A stretch of 64,000 nt of DNA from Mangifera indica (Eukaryota > Streptophyta > Magnoliopsida > Sapindales > Anacardiaceae). A program made the translations under genes and the position numbers. Numbering within the stretch: the stretch's first letter is position 1; every line of letters begins with the position of its first letter. The notes under the pieces were generated by a model. That model worked only from the letters and a program-made list of their open reading frames with translations. It was not told the DNA's origin and did not search any database. Shown here in pieces: positions 22,166 through 32,600 of this stretch. The stretch covers positions 15,104,320-15,168,319 of the forward strand of contig NC_058146.1 of assembly GCF_011075055.1 (NCBI RefSeq), in the 5' to 3' direction.

Positions 22166-24422
22166 TAATGATAAATTATCATATTATTGGGTGTTTACTT
22201 TTAAAGGTGGCAATAAGCCACGTCAACATGTGAGTCAGCATGATGCACAAAATTTTAGCATAACATGAAATTTTGCGGGCCATGCCAAGGTCAACTAATA
22301 AGACTTGCACAAATTAGAAAATCATTTTTTTATAAATTAAAGAAAGTATATATTTGCAAGGTGAATAACAAAAATACCTACAAAAACAGCTTATTGTACA
22401 TGGGTATTGAGATTTGGTGGAAACAATACAATTCGTGATATGTTAGATCTTATCACTTTAGTTCAATACAAATTATTATTATTTTTAATTATTTTATATT
22501 TAAATTAAAATTATTTAATAATATAATAATATATCATAATTATATACTATTTAAATTGATTGGGCATTAATGATCGAGGTTAACTAAAATATGTTCAAAT
22601 TTCAATTTTTATTTTAAATCTATTTTTAATTGGATTTAAATTTCATTTGAAGTAGAAAACAATCTTCTTTAAATGCCATGAAAGTCTTTTCCTGTCATCA
22701 CAAGAAACCGTGAGCATCTTCCAATTAATGCAATTTAATGTTGGGATTTTTCCATTTCCACGCTTTCATTTCATGTCCATGTCATACCAACTTGCCTAAC
22801 GCCAATGTCGCAAAAACGACAACCCCCTCATTTATTGCCAGATTCCTAAAGTCGACGACATGTTTTTTTTTTATAAAAATGTTTGGTAACATACCTCAAA
22901 TTCTAAAATTATAAAAATATTTTTTTATAAATTTGAAAAATTTTATCATTTAATATGAAATGACTATTTATAACAATATGTTTAATATTCATATTTTTTA
23001 AATTTATTTTCAATACAATCATTTTTTAAATTTTAGGGTAGATTTAATTTTATTTCATGTCAAAAAAGAGGAAAATATATAAAATTTGTATTAAATGCGT
23101 TATAAGTTTGATGTTGAAGTGAAAAAAATAAATAAATAAAAAAAACGGATGACCCACAAGTAAGAGTGAGCATACCTGATCCATCCATAAAAATTCATTA
23201 CTCACGGGTATAGATCCAAAAATCTAAAAATCTTACATGTATTTTGACAGGTTAACCATAGGTTACACAAGATGGATCCACCCATTTTGTCACTTCTATT
23301 TAAAAGCCTTAGATTTACAATAATTTTTATATCTAAAATTTTATTTAAAATTCAATCAAAACAAACAATAAACCAGCAAAAAAAGTGGTTATTAGTTAAT
23401 AAAAATTATTTATTAGTTATAATAAACTATAGTTAGTATGTTAAAACTATTTATTTTGTTAAAAATAATAATTTTTTTATCAGTAGAAAGTTTAGACATA
23501 AAGGCCTTTATAGGGGAAATAGCGTAAATATTCGTCACAGATTTTAGAATTGAATATTTTAAATAAAACATGTATTTCTTGATTGTATTCATGGAACCCA
23601 TAAAATATTAACTAATATAGTTTAATTTCAATAAAATATAAAACTATATTATTTTAATTAATTTCTCTAATACTATTAAGAATATAATTACAAATTCAAT
23701 TATAGTGAATTTTCAAATATTTATAATTGATAAAATTAAATCAACACTTAAAAGAGTTTGTTGTAGTTAAATGTGATGATCGATGATCATTACAAAATAG
23801 TTTTTAAAATTTATTAAATTATTACTATTACTTAGTAATACTTTTAGAATTTGGAAAAATTATGGAAAAGTTGAGAGGTTTAAAGAAATATTTAAAAGAT
23901 TAGGTGTATAAAAAAATGTCTGATGATGAGGTGGCGGTGATATCATTCCCATCTAACAAAAGACTTTGCGGTCCGTCACAGGACTTTGTATTAATTACAC
24001 TTGACTATCCAATCAAAAACCCAAATTTTTTCCGATTGGGTTGAATTGTATCGATTTGACCCATTATCTATACAAGCTCCATTACAACTTTCAATAAAAA
24101 ACCTATGATAAATTTGGTTTGGATCATGATTTAAATATATTTAAGTTATCGAAATAAATTAATTTAAAATTAAATTAAATAAATCGTATTGAATAACAAT
24201 TTATTCATTGATTTAGATAGATATGCTATTATGTTGATGTTATGATAACATCAACATAAATAAAATTCTTTTTAAATTTTTTATTATGTTATTATTAATG
24301 TCTCATGAATATCTAAATAATTCTTAATTTTTTTTAGTTTTTTAAATTAAAAGCAGTCCAATAGAAATGTTATTCTCATATCTTATACAAATAAATATAA
24401 ATTATGATAAAATTATATGAAT

Positions 24423-24472
<50 letters not shown>

Positions 24473-24770
24473 AATATCTCATAATTTGTTAGATAATTCT
24501 AAATCAAAAGATAAAGTAATTAATAATATTATAAATATATAAATAAATTATACAAATAAAAATTATATCATACTATAGAGTTATACATCAGCCAATTAGA
24601 AACGATCACCACAGTTTATTCTAAAAAGTTTGTGTAATTTATTTATAGATATAATTCTATTTTAAAATAACATTCACTGATATAATAATATACTTAAATT
24701 AATATACATTTATCTTATAAAATTATGATGACATAAGTAGTCAAAATTGAACCTTGTTGCATGTGAAATA
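22166..24770. other. U2 upstream block, AT-rich, no gene
   Basis: No gene. Paralogous to 5200-7780 (U1), 44400-47150 (U3) and 59911-63470 (U4). The U4 copy is closest, as expected if U2 and U4 derive from one block duplication. An anchor shared with U4 only is cgtgagcatcttccaattaa (22707, 60412). Confidence 0.65.
24428..24469. repeat. (AT)n microsatellite
   Basis: About 21 AT dinucleotides in the U2 upstream block. The paralogous place in U4 (about 63150) has only a short run. Confidence 0.95.
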
Positions 24771-24779
24771 GGAGAAGTT

Positions 24780-25345
24780 TCTCTATGTGTTGGAATTTAA
24801 TTTCTTGCTCTTGCAACCATGTTTAGCCCCTCTTATAAAGTTGTATGTACTACATGGATTATTTTGTTGAGTCTTACTCGGCCTCAGTTCCCCATGTTTT
24901 AAAATTTCAGAAGATTTTGAACATTCTTTCTGTAGTTTTCTATGCTCCCTCCCTGCTATAAAACAGATTGTTAAGTCACTGCTCATTCCATTTTAGACAT
25001 GTAGGCACCCCCTGTGATAGTATTCTCTTCAGCTTGTGCTGGACTGGCAGGTCACAACTTTTTCATGTAGACATATAGGCACCCCCTGTGATAGTATTCT
25101 CTTCAGTTACTCCTCCTTTTTCATTTGGGTCACAACTTTTATGTTCTTGATTTATATCCTCCTGTATTAATATTCCTCCTCAGTCCTTACGATTTGTTTT
25201 AAAACAACCAAATTCTCTTGGAAATGCCTTGGGTTTAACAAAACTTGGAAATCTGCAGGTGGTGCTGTTCCAGCTTTAGCCTAACTCGCATCATCTTCTT
25301 ACCATGCAGCAGTTGCATCACAAACACTGCCTCATCCACCTACTG
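24780..25345 (+). other. Segment X: transferred genic sequence, copy 1
   Basis: The unit sequence stops being homologous to U1 and U3 at gcatgtgaaat and a different sequence begins. It is also present at 63480-64000. It is less AT-rich and shows an exon-like junction: a stretch ending GLAG before gt, and after ctttggaaatctgcag the frame GGAVPALA, which carries a stop in this copy (TAA, 25279) but reads GGAVPALAQLTS in the other. A short direct repeat, aggcaccccctgtgatagta, occurs at 25005 and 25078. I do not recognise the parent gene. Because MOR1 and kinase fragments follow, it may be further captured host sequence. Confidence 0.5.
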
Positions 25346-25884
25346 TATGTGGTGCAATAAAATATCGGAAGCGCTTATAGTCATGCTGTGGTACACATTA
25401 ACAATTTTTTACCGGTCCTATTATAATAAAAATACAATATAATGTATTGTTTTAATAAAAATACAATATAATATATTGTTTTATCGCCAAGTAGTCTAAA
25501 AAGAGTTTTAAAACATGTTAATAATTTGACTAACTAAATTAAATTTTAACTACTTAATAATAAAATTAAATATTCAAATAAAATAAATTGTAATATCAAT
25601 AATTATAATTATATGCAATCTATAAAGATTTTATTTGTTGTTAATATTATTTTTTAACATTTCTATAGTTTATTCTTAACAAATTTTCTCAAAGTAATAT
25701 TTCTCCAAAACATTTGAGTCAATTTAGGTTGTGTCGGGTTACTTTTATGTAAACTTTAACACTATCCTATTAAATTTCAAGTCTTGTCAGGTTGACCAAA
25801 AATAAATTTTGTGTCAAATAAACTCAATCCTAATCTGATATTTTTTGTGTCGTATCATATTAGGTTAACGAATCGTGCTGCATC
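25346..25884. other. AT-rich spacer
   Basis: No gene seen. A 30-bp direct repeat around ataataaaaatacaatataa lies at about 25425 and 25454. Confidence 0.5.
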
Positions 25885-26145
25885 TCAATGATTGCAACCA
25901 CATTCTGTTAGAAGAAGGGAGTTGCGTCTTGATTGGACAACTAAGTTCAAAATATGCTTGGGAACAGCAAAAGGTCTAGCATATCTCTATGAGGAATCTA
26001 AGCCAAAGATCACACACAAAGATTTGAAAGCAAGTAATATTCTACAAATGCACAACTCTGCCCAGAAATACTTGATTTCAGATTGGCCAAGTTGTATGAT
26101 GACACGAAAACTCACATCAGCACTGGATGCCATTTTTGGTTGAAA
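25885..26145 (+). pseudogene. Receptor kinase catalytic-loop exon fragment
   Basis: One frame reads [40 protein letters not shown] and ASNIL. This matches kinase subdomains VIa-VIb of LRR-malectin RLKs (LDW..R.KIC.G.A.GLAYLHEES..KIVHRDIKA.N.L). The HRD motif is HKD here. The DFG region is degraded to SDWPS, and the following THIST-type stretch is frame-shifted ([11 protein letters not shown]). This is probably the missing 3' part of the RLK pseudogene family seen at 15330-18700, cut off from its 5' part. Confidence 0.78.
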
Positions 26146-26359
26146 CCAGATTGCCAAAGTATTGCTTTGTATTTATGTAGTCATTATCATCAATACATGT
26201 ATTTTGAGTGAACTTTTTGTGTCATCTTTGATAGTCACATGAGCTTGAAACTGGATATGTGTTGATGCTTAAGATTCTGGTGAAACTTAACTGATATGAG
26301 TACATTTTCAATAATCTTAATGTATTTTTTGCTTAATTGACTTGTTATTGTTCACACAG

Positions 26360-26840
26360 GATGATGCAAAATCAGTTAACGTAAAATCTGAGCCAACAAG
26401 CTTTAATTTACAACCTTCATACACTGAAGACAATAGGATCAATAATGGCATTGCTTCAAGAGGTCTTGCCTAAGAGAATCCTTTGGGTGATCAACAGAAT
26501 GAAAAATGTGGAGGTCCTTTTTTTTTTTTTTCTGCTGTTAATTTTGTTATAACAGACCTAAAAGCAGAAATCATCCTTTCTCTTATTGCATCTAATGTCC
26601 CAGTGGTTACTGGAAGCATGCAAGTAGCTCCAGCTGCCGCGAACCCGAAGCCAGAAGCAGGCCGTTAATAAACATGAACGACACTCTAAATCATGGATTT
26701 CCCAGTCAGAATCGTTTGTTAGATCACCCTGGCTCTGAGAATGCTGTACAAGGTGCAGTTCTCCCCATGGATGAGAACGCGTTACCTGGACTTCAAGCCG
26801 GATGGAGAGGCTAAAAAGCGGAACAATGGAACACCTTTAA
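26360..26840 (+). pseudogene. C-terminal exon fragment of MOR1/GEM1 (XMAP215-family) gene
   Basis: After an acceptor (ttcacacag) the frame reads DDAKSVNVKSEPTSFNLQPS, YTEDNR, then NPLGDQQNEK, with one stop (TAA near 26471). After a degraded intron-like stretch with a T-run come RPLINMNDTLNHGFPSQNRL, VLPMDENALPGLQA and, after a one-base shift, MERLKSGTMEHL with stop at 26838. I recognise these from plant MOR1/GEM1, where the C-terminal tail has KTEPTSFNLPPSY and ends in QARMERLKSG. In the intact protein this region follows the TOG domains and helps organise cortical microtubules. Here only the tail is present, so it is a captured or displaced gene fragment. A second MOR1 piece lies at 31372-31893. 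Confidence 0.75.
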
Positions 26841-27863
26841 AAACTTTTGAGCAATACGGCATCTTGTAAGATCTCCTGCCATAGAATGCCTTCTTGTAAA
26901 TGGAAGTGAGCGAGATTGAACCGAAATTTCAGCCACCACCATAATGTAAATCTTGCATTCGTTGTATACTGCAAATGTTTATTGATCATGTATTCTTTTT
27001 TTAGTGCTATAATTTAGCGCTTGTATATTGTAATCAAAGCCCTGTTTTATTTTGTGCTGGTGAATAATTACTTAATATAATACAATGTGCACATTTTACA
27101 CAGGGTAAGGCTCCGGCTTTGCTTGGTTTCTTATATGATTGTTATTACAAATACACAAGGATTTTTCAGTGAATCTGGATGCTAACCAATGTTTCTTTTC
27201 CAGTTCTCTTTCAACGAGGGAAGAACCCAGAAAAGCTTACTCAAGCCAACTCCATACCATAGCCAATAACTGCTGCAGCATAAAACATGTCCTGGCCAGC
27301 TTCCTCCTCATCATCAATACTTTGTTTCTGAGCCTGTAGAATCAATGTCATCCAATTTGGTACCAATGGCAACTCCACAAAAGCTTGTTTCTGGTATTTA
27401 CCGGTCCATCTATGTTCACTGTATCAAAGTATTGTCTTTTGTAGAAGAGATTTTTCTCTTTGCGGGAAATTTCTCTCTTTCCCGTCTTTGCAAGGAAAAC
27501 AATGAAATATATGTTAAATGTTTAATATAATTATAATAATTTAAAACTTTTCAAGGCAAGTACATTTAGATGAATACTTTCAATGTACTAGAATTTAGAT
27601 TTATCTATGATGCAATTCACTTAATTAACACCTTCCTCTTCTCTATAAATCAGATATTGTACCAAGACAACTAGAGAACTGACTTTTAATCTTTATACAT
27701 TTAGATTATATTTTAGGGGGCAAGAGAATAAACATGAAAGTCATGGTGAATCAAGCTAAAACTAAAGGAAACAAACCCATCTCTCATTAACTTTAATCTC
27801 ACTTTAAAAAAAAAAAAGAAAATATGACACTAAACAACCTGCAACCGTCTTTCTTTAAGAAAT
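26841..27863. other. Unassigned spacer upstream of NLR-B
   Basis: 26841-27080 may be the MOR1 3' flank (aatgtaaatcttgcattcgt, then a polyadenylation-like aatataatac). 27139-27530 has two short open frames on the plus strand; on the minus strand around 27230-27335 a frame reads DDEEEAGQDMFYAAAVIGYG. I cannot assign it to a family. 27640-27863 contains the degenerate NLR-B leader; a TATA-like ttctctataaatc is at about 27640. Confidence 0.4.
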
Positions 27864-30522
27864 ATGACGATAACAATTGTCTCTGGTATTGCTGAGAAAA
27901 TCCTGGGAAAGGTGGTATCCTTGGCTTAGAATGAAGTGTCTTGGGCATAGGTTATCAAGAATGATGTAAAAGAGCTAGTTAACACCTTAAAAACTATCAA
28001 AGCCGTTCTCTTAGATGCTAAGGAGAAACAGATTCATAGTGAGAAATTGAGAGTTTGGTTGGAAAAGCTTAAAAAGGTTTGTTATGATGTAGAAGATGAT
28101 TTAGATGAAGTTGAGGAGGAAGATCTAGGTAAGCAAGTGGTGAATTGTCAGAGCATTACAATGAAGTTGAGAAATAGATTCATAGTTAGAAGTTGAGAGT
28201 TTGGTTGGAAAAGCTTAAGGAGGTTTGTTATGATGCAAAAGATGTTTTAGATAAAGTTAAGGTGGAAGATCTACGTAAGTGGTGAATTGTTAGAGCATTA
28301 CAAGGAAGGTATGCCACTTTTTTTCATCATCAAATTCAGTTGCTTTTCATTTCATTTTGGGGCATAAAATTAAAGAGATTAATAAGAGGTTAGCAAAAAT
28401 TACAACGGATAAGAATGATTTTAATCTTACTGAAAAAATTGATAGCAATCATGTTATAGGTAGAGAGAGGGAAACCCACTTGTTTGTATGCAATTCAAAT
28501 GTTATTGGTAGAGATAAAGTCAAAGAAGAGATTATAAAAATCTTATTGTGTCCAAGTTATAGTAGTAAGAGTGTTTCTATTTTTCCTATTGTTAGGCTAG
28601 GAGGTCTAGGAAAAACTGTACTACAAGATTGGTGTATAATGATAAAATAGTGAACGATTATTTTAAGTTAAAAATGTGGGTTTGTGTGTCAAATAAATTT
28701 TCTCTAAAAAATCTTTTAATTGACATTATCAATTCAGCAACTTGGCAAAAATATATTCACATGTGTATAGATCAATTGCAAACTGAACTACATGATATTA
28801 TAAGGCATGAAAAATATTTGTTAGTTTTGGATGATGTTTGGAATGAAAATCATGGGTTGTAGTGTGATTTAAAACAATTATTATCAGAGTGTACTAGTGG
28901 AAGTAAAATCATAGTAACTAATATAGTGATCGTGTTGCCACAATTATGCGTACTGTATTTACATATAAGTTAGAAGGTCTTGCCCTTGATCAATGTTTGT
29001 CCTTTTTTGTTAAATATGCATTTAAAGAAGGGCAAGAAAAACAACATCCCAAATTTATAGAGATTGGAAAAGAAATTGTGAAAAAAAAAATGTGGCGGTG
29101 TTCCAATGGCAATAAGAACCTTTGAAAATCCTCTCTATTCTTCAACTTTTGAACAAAAGTGGATAAATGTGATAGATAATGAGATATGAAAGTTGGATCA
29201 AACAGAAAATAACATTTTACATACTCTAAGAATAAGTTATAATAAGTTATCACCTCCTTTAAAACAATATTTTCTCCATTGTTCTGTATTTCCCAAAAAC
29301 TTCGAATTTGCTAGCAGTGATTTGGTTAACTTTTGGATGGCCTATGGGCTTCTCCAAGCCCACAATGAAAATGAAGATTTGGAAAATATTAGCATGCAAT
29401 ATAAAAAGAATTAATGTAGAGATCTTTCTTTCAAAATAATGAAGAATTTTGTAGTGGTGTGTAACTTTTTAAAATACATGATTTGATGCATAATGTTGTT
29501 GATGTTTCAAAATGAGTGCTTAATAGCGAAAGGGAGTAACCAAATTGCTTCCAAAACTTATCGACATTTATTTTTTCATGGTGTTGATGGTGAAGTAGTT
29601 GCTCTAAACTTTATGCCTAGGTCGAGTAATGTGAGAAGTGTTACGTTTTCTTCAATTATTGGAGAACATATCACTATTAGCCAATCTTTTTTGGAATTAC
29701 TTATCTCAAGATTTCAATTCTTGTGGATATTAAATTTAGGTGATCTAAGTATAGTAGTGCCTAAAGGAATTGGTAATTTGAAGCATTTGAGATATTTGGA
29801 ACTACGATGCAACCCTAAAATTAAAAAACTCCCAAGTTCCATTTACAAGCTACGAAATTTAAATATCTATCACTGGTATATTGTGAGCAACTAGGAGGGT
29901 TAACAAGAAAAGTGAAGTACTTAATTAGTCTCAGATTGTTAGCCTTAACAGCAATGCAAAAGCATCTACCAAGCAATGGACTTGGCTGCTTGAATTCTCT
30001 TCGATTTTTATGGATTCACAATTGCAGCAATTTAGAATATTGTGTGAAGATATTGGCTGCCCGAGAGCCCTTCGAAGACTAACAATCTGAATGTCTGAGT
30101 TTAATCTCACTACCACGTGGTGTAAGAAACTTAAGCTCATTAGAAGATCTTAGTTTGGACATTGTGAAAGGCTTAATCTTGATTTGAGCACAGGATCAGA
30201 CAATCATGATGAACTCAATAGCACAGGGCCTCCCCTTCGATCCCTTTCAATTGTTAATTTGCCACAACTGGTGAAATTGCTGCAATGGCTTCTTCGGTGT
30301 TCGACAAACACTTTGGGAGAACTATCAATTCGATACAGTCTAGAATTGTCATTTCCACCGGAGGATATGAATCGTCTCATCTCTTTAAGAGAACTAATAA
30401 TTCAAGACTGTCCTAAGCTGACGGAAAGATGCAAACCAGAAACAGGTGAAGATTGGCGCAAGATTGCTCATATCCCCAAGATTCAACCTGACAGAGAGAT
30501 TATTAAGTCAATCAAAAATTAG
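27864..30522 (+). pseudogene. NLR-B: CC-NB-ARC-LRR pseudogene, heavily decayed
   Basis: Homologous to NLR-A and NLR-C along its length. The ATG at 27864 aligns with theirs (MTITIVSGIAEKIL) but is followed by TAG at about 27927 and again soon after. The coiled-coil part carries a 146-bp tandem duplication. NB-ARC remnants are GHKIKEINKRLAKI (28360), LGGLGKTVLQ (28600; an altered P-loop followed by a frameshift), KMWVCVSNKF (28674) and YLLVLDDVWNENHGL (28817), then TAG where NLR-A has Trp. The LRR part survives in pieces (29493-29894, SIYKLRNL; 30184-30522, ending RELIIQDCPKLTERCKPETG). The usual 3'-UTR intron begins at 30523. With at least six breaks it cannot encode a receptor. It diverges more from A and C than they do from each other, as expected if A/C and B/(D) are separate lineages. 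Confidence 0.92.
28031..28322 (+). repeat. 146-bp tandem duplication within the NLR-B coiled-coil region
   Basis: gattcatag(t) begins at 28031 and again at 28177. The two copies share gagagtttggttggaaaagc and the [16 protein letters not shown] region, ending at gagcattacaa(t/g)gaag. NLR-A and NLR-C have one copy. The copies now differ by about ten or more substitutions, so the duplication is not recent. Confidence 0.88.
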
Positions 30523-30658
30523 GTATGACCAAGTGAAATCTCTTCTTCTTAATCAGTTAGTGGGCAAATATTCTTGAAATATATATTTCGTTCAAGTCCA
30601 AACTTTAGTAACAATTTGATTGGTTTATCATTAGTAACAAAATTTCTTTATTTATCTT

Positions 30659-30929
30659 TGTTGGAGACTAAAAGAAAAAAAGTCTCACATCTAATGAAAG
30701 TAAGTGAGTGGTATATAAGTGTGGTAGATTAGACCTTAACACAAGCTAATTGGTTTTGTATAATACAAGTTTCGATCTTCACACTTGTGTTCCTAAATAC
30801 AAGTGATAATGCATTTGCCCAAAACGGGCTCATATAAATAGTAGGCAGTCTATGGTGGTTGTATTTGAAGAAGGGTATGAGTTTCAATCTTCACACTTAT
30901 AGATTTAATATATTTTCAATACTCTTTCC
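30659..30929. mobile_element. Insertion in NLR-B 3'-UTR intron, possibly a solo LTR
   Basis: Relative to the NLR-A and NLR-C 3'-UTR introns, about 270 bp are extra. They begin TGTTGGAGACTAAAAG and run through aaaagtctcacatctaatga to tatattttca. A TG...CA frame and an aaagtctcacatc phrase near the start suit the LTRs of small plant LTR elements. A clean 5-bp target duplication is not seen (atctt versus atact), so this stays tentative. It also contains two related segments (gtatgagtttcaatcttcac and acaagtttcgatcttcacac). Confidence 0.4.
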
Positions 30930-31371
30930 TTTTTTTAACTTTATTGTGTTATATGTATGCAGGAGAAACTTGAATCAAATGTGTGAGTTTTCTATGTAAC
31001 AAATTCGTCAAAATCTCGTGTTTACAAGATCTCTATGATTGCCAGTACTAGTAGTGTACTCAAACTCAACTGTCTTGGGAGAAACTTCGCCTATAATAAG
31101 AATGCTCCGCACTGTAAGCTGCTTTCTCTGATGTTTGATTATTTTTGTATAATTTAGTGTAGTGCCATTTTTCCTTTCTTAGGTGACTCATTTTGATACT
31201 CATCATTCTTCTTTTCCCTATACGTATCTGAGAAATGTTGTGAACAATGTTGGTATTCCATTTGACATCAAGAACATAAAAGTTTATTGTAATGCCTTAA
31301 GTGTGTCTCTTATTGTTTATGCCTACCAAATCGTGGTGCATAATGTATGAGGCTGATAACTATAATATTGG

Positions 31372-31893
31372 CAACTATTGGTGCTGTTGCTTCTGCAGTG
31401 GGGCCAGCTGTTGAGAAGCCAAGCACGGTTTGTGCACATGCAATCAGCTGTTGACATGTTTTATATCATTAATTTTGTCATTTGGTTCTGATGTCTTTTG
31501 GTCATATGTCATGATTAATTTTGTCGTTCTAGGTTCCATATATTACAGCAATACTGACAGATGCTATGATTGGTGCGGAAGGGCATAAGGATCTTTTTGA
31601 TTGGCTGTCAAAGCAACACTCTGGACTAACTGATTTTCCTGATGCTGTAGCTGTACATCTGCTGAAACCAGCCAGCTCTGCCATGGTGGTAAGTTCTTTA
31701 AGAAAGATAAATGGTAGTCAACTCTTGACCTTGTATTTTTGCCTGATTGCTTGTGTTGCACAAATTGTTTATTAAATTCCCCCTTTTTGAGCCACATCAA
31801 TGTCGGGAATCTTTAATAGGATAAATCATCGGATGTTCGAAAGCAGCAGAAGCATGCATTGTTGAAATCTCCATTCTGTCCTAGACATTACTC
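31372..31893 (+). pseudogene. TOG-domain exon fragment of MOR1/GEM1 gene
   Basis: Three exon-like blocks with introns kept: ATIGAVASAVGPAVEKPS (31372-31428), then after an intron ending ttgtcgttctag the block VPYITAILTDAMIGAEGHKD and LFDWLSKQHSGLTDFPD, VHLLKPASSAM (31533-31686), then after a second intron ending ctttaatag the piece DKSSDVRKQQKHAL (31821). In plant MOR1 the matching stretch reads PYI..ALTD.K.GAEGRKDLFDWL(S/T)KQL(S/T)GLSDF and TDKS.DVRKAAE, within an N-terminal TOG repeat that binds tubulin. Skipped exons and changed residues show it is a fragment. Left of it is RLK malectin sequence; right of it an NLR LRR tail. Confidence 0.8.
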
Positions 31894-31895
31894 AG

Positions 31896-32045
31896 TCATC
31901 TCATCGCTTTGAGAGAACTAATAATTAAAGACTGCCCTAAACTGACGGAAAGATGCAGACCAGAAGCAGGTGAAGATTGGACCAAGATTGCTCATATCCC
32001 AAAGATTGAACTTGACGGAGAGATTATCAAGTTAACCGAAAATTA
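31896..32045 (+). pseudogene. NLR LRR-tail fragment fused after the MOR1 piece
   Basis: The frame HLIALRELIIKDCPKLTERC is followed by EAGEDWTKIAHIPKIELDGE and IIKLTEN, with TAG then GTATGACC. This is nearly identical to the last 50 codons of NLR-A and NLR-C and much closer to them than to NLR-B. The usual 3' UTR follows (to about 32500). It starts abruptly at catctcatcgctttgagaga, directly after MOR1-derived sequence. Confidence 0.85.
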
Positions 32046-32600
32046 GGTATGACCATATGACCAATCCATATCTCTTCTTCATTTGGTTTAAAATTTGTAC
32101 TAATACACAACTGATCCTATTCTTTGTTTTATATGTATGCAGGGAAAACTTAGATGTGTGAGTTTTCAATCTCATAATTAAATTCTTCCATTTCCATTGA
32201 AATTGCTATTTTTGGAACACTGATTCCACTGAATGACGGGAGGGTTTATTCATTTTAGTTCTTCAATGTATTAAGCATCGATGTGGAATCTATTGTCTTC
32301 ATGTTTTTCAGGTACAAATTATTTGGTTTTTAGACAATACAAAATGTTGGGTTTCTTAAATATTTTCTTAGTTTTATACTCACCTTAAAATTAACCTCAT
32401 TTGTAAAAATATATTGTAGGACTCATGGAGATTCAGCTGAATGGGGCAGTTAGTAAAGCATATATTCCTCTATGGTTTGATTCAGAATATCATGTTTACA
32501 ATTATAATTCAGCCTTTACCAGTGAATATAACTTCTCGTGATGTGATTTGTTTAAATAAATGTTTGTGAATGTACAGAGTTTTATGTTTGTCAATATTTT
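32046..32600. other. NLR-type 3'-UTR copy (U2)
   Basis: No gene. Homologous to 14380-14900 and 52890-53340, with an intron-like gtatgacc...tgtatgcag, the phrase ggactcatggagattc and a final aacttctcgtgatgtgattt. Confidence 0.6.

Noticed and set aside
27230..27335. Minus-strand DDEEEAGQDMFYAAAVIGYG frame as a possible transposase start
   Set aside because: Too short and no second motif found, so no family could be assigned.
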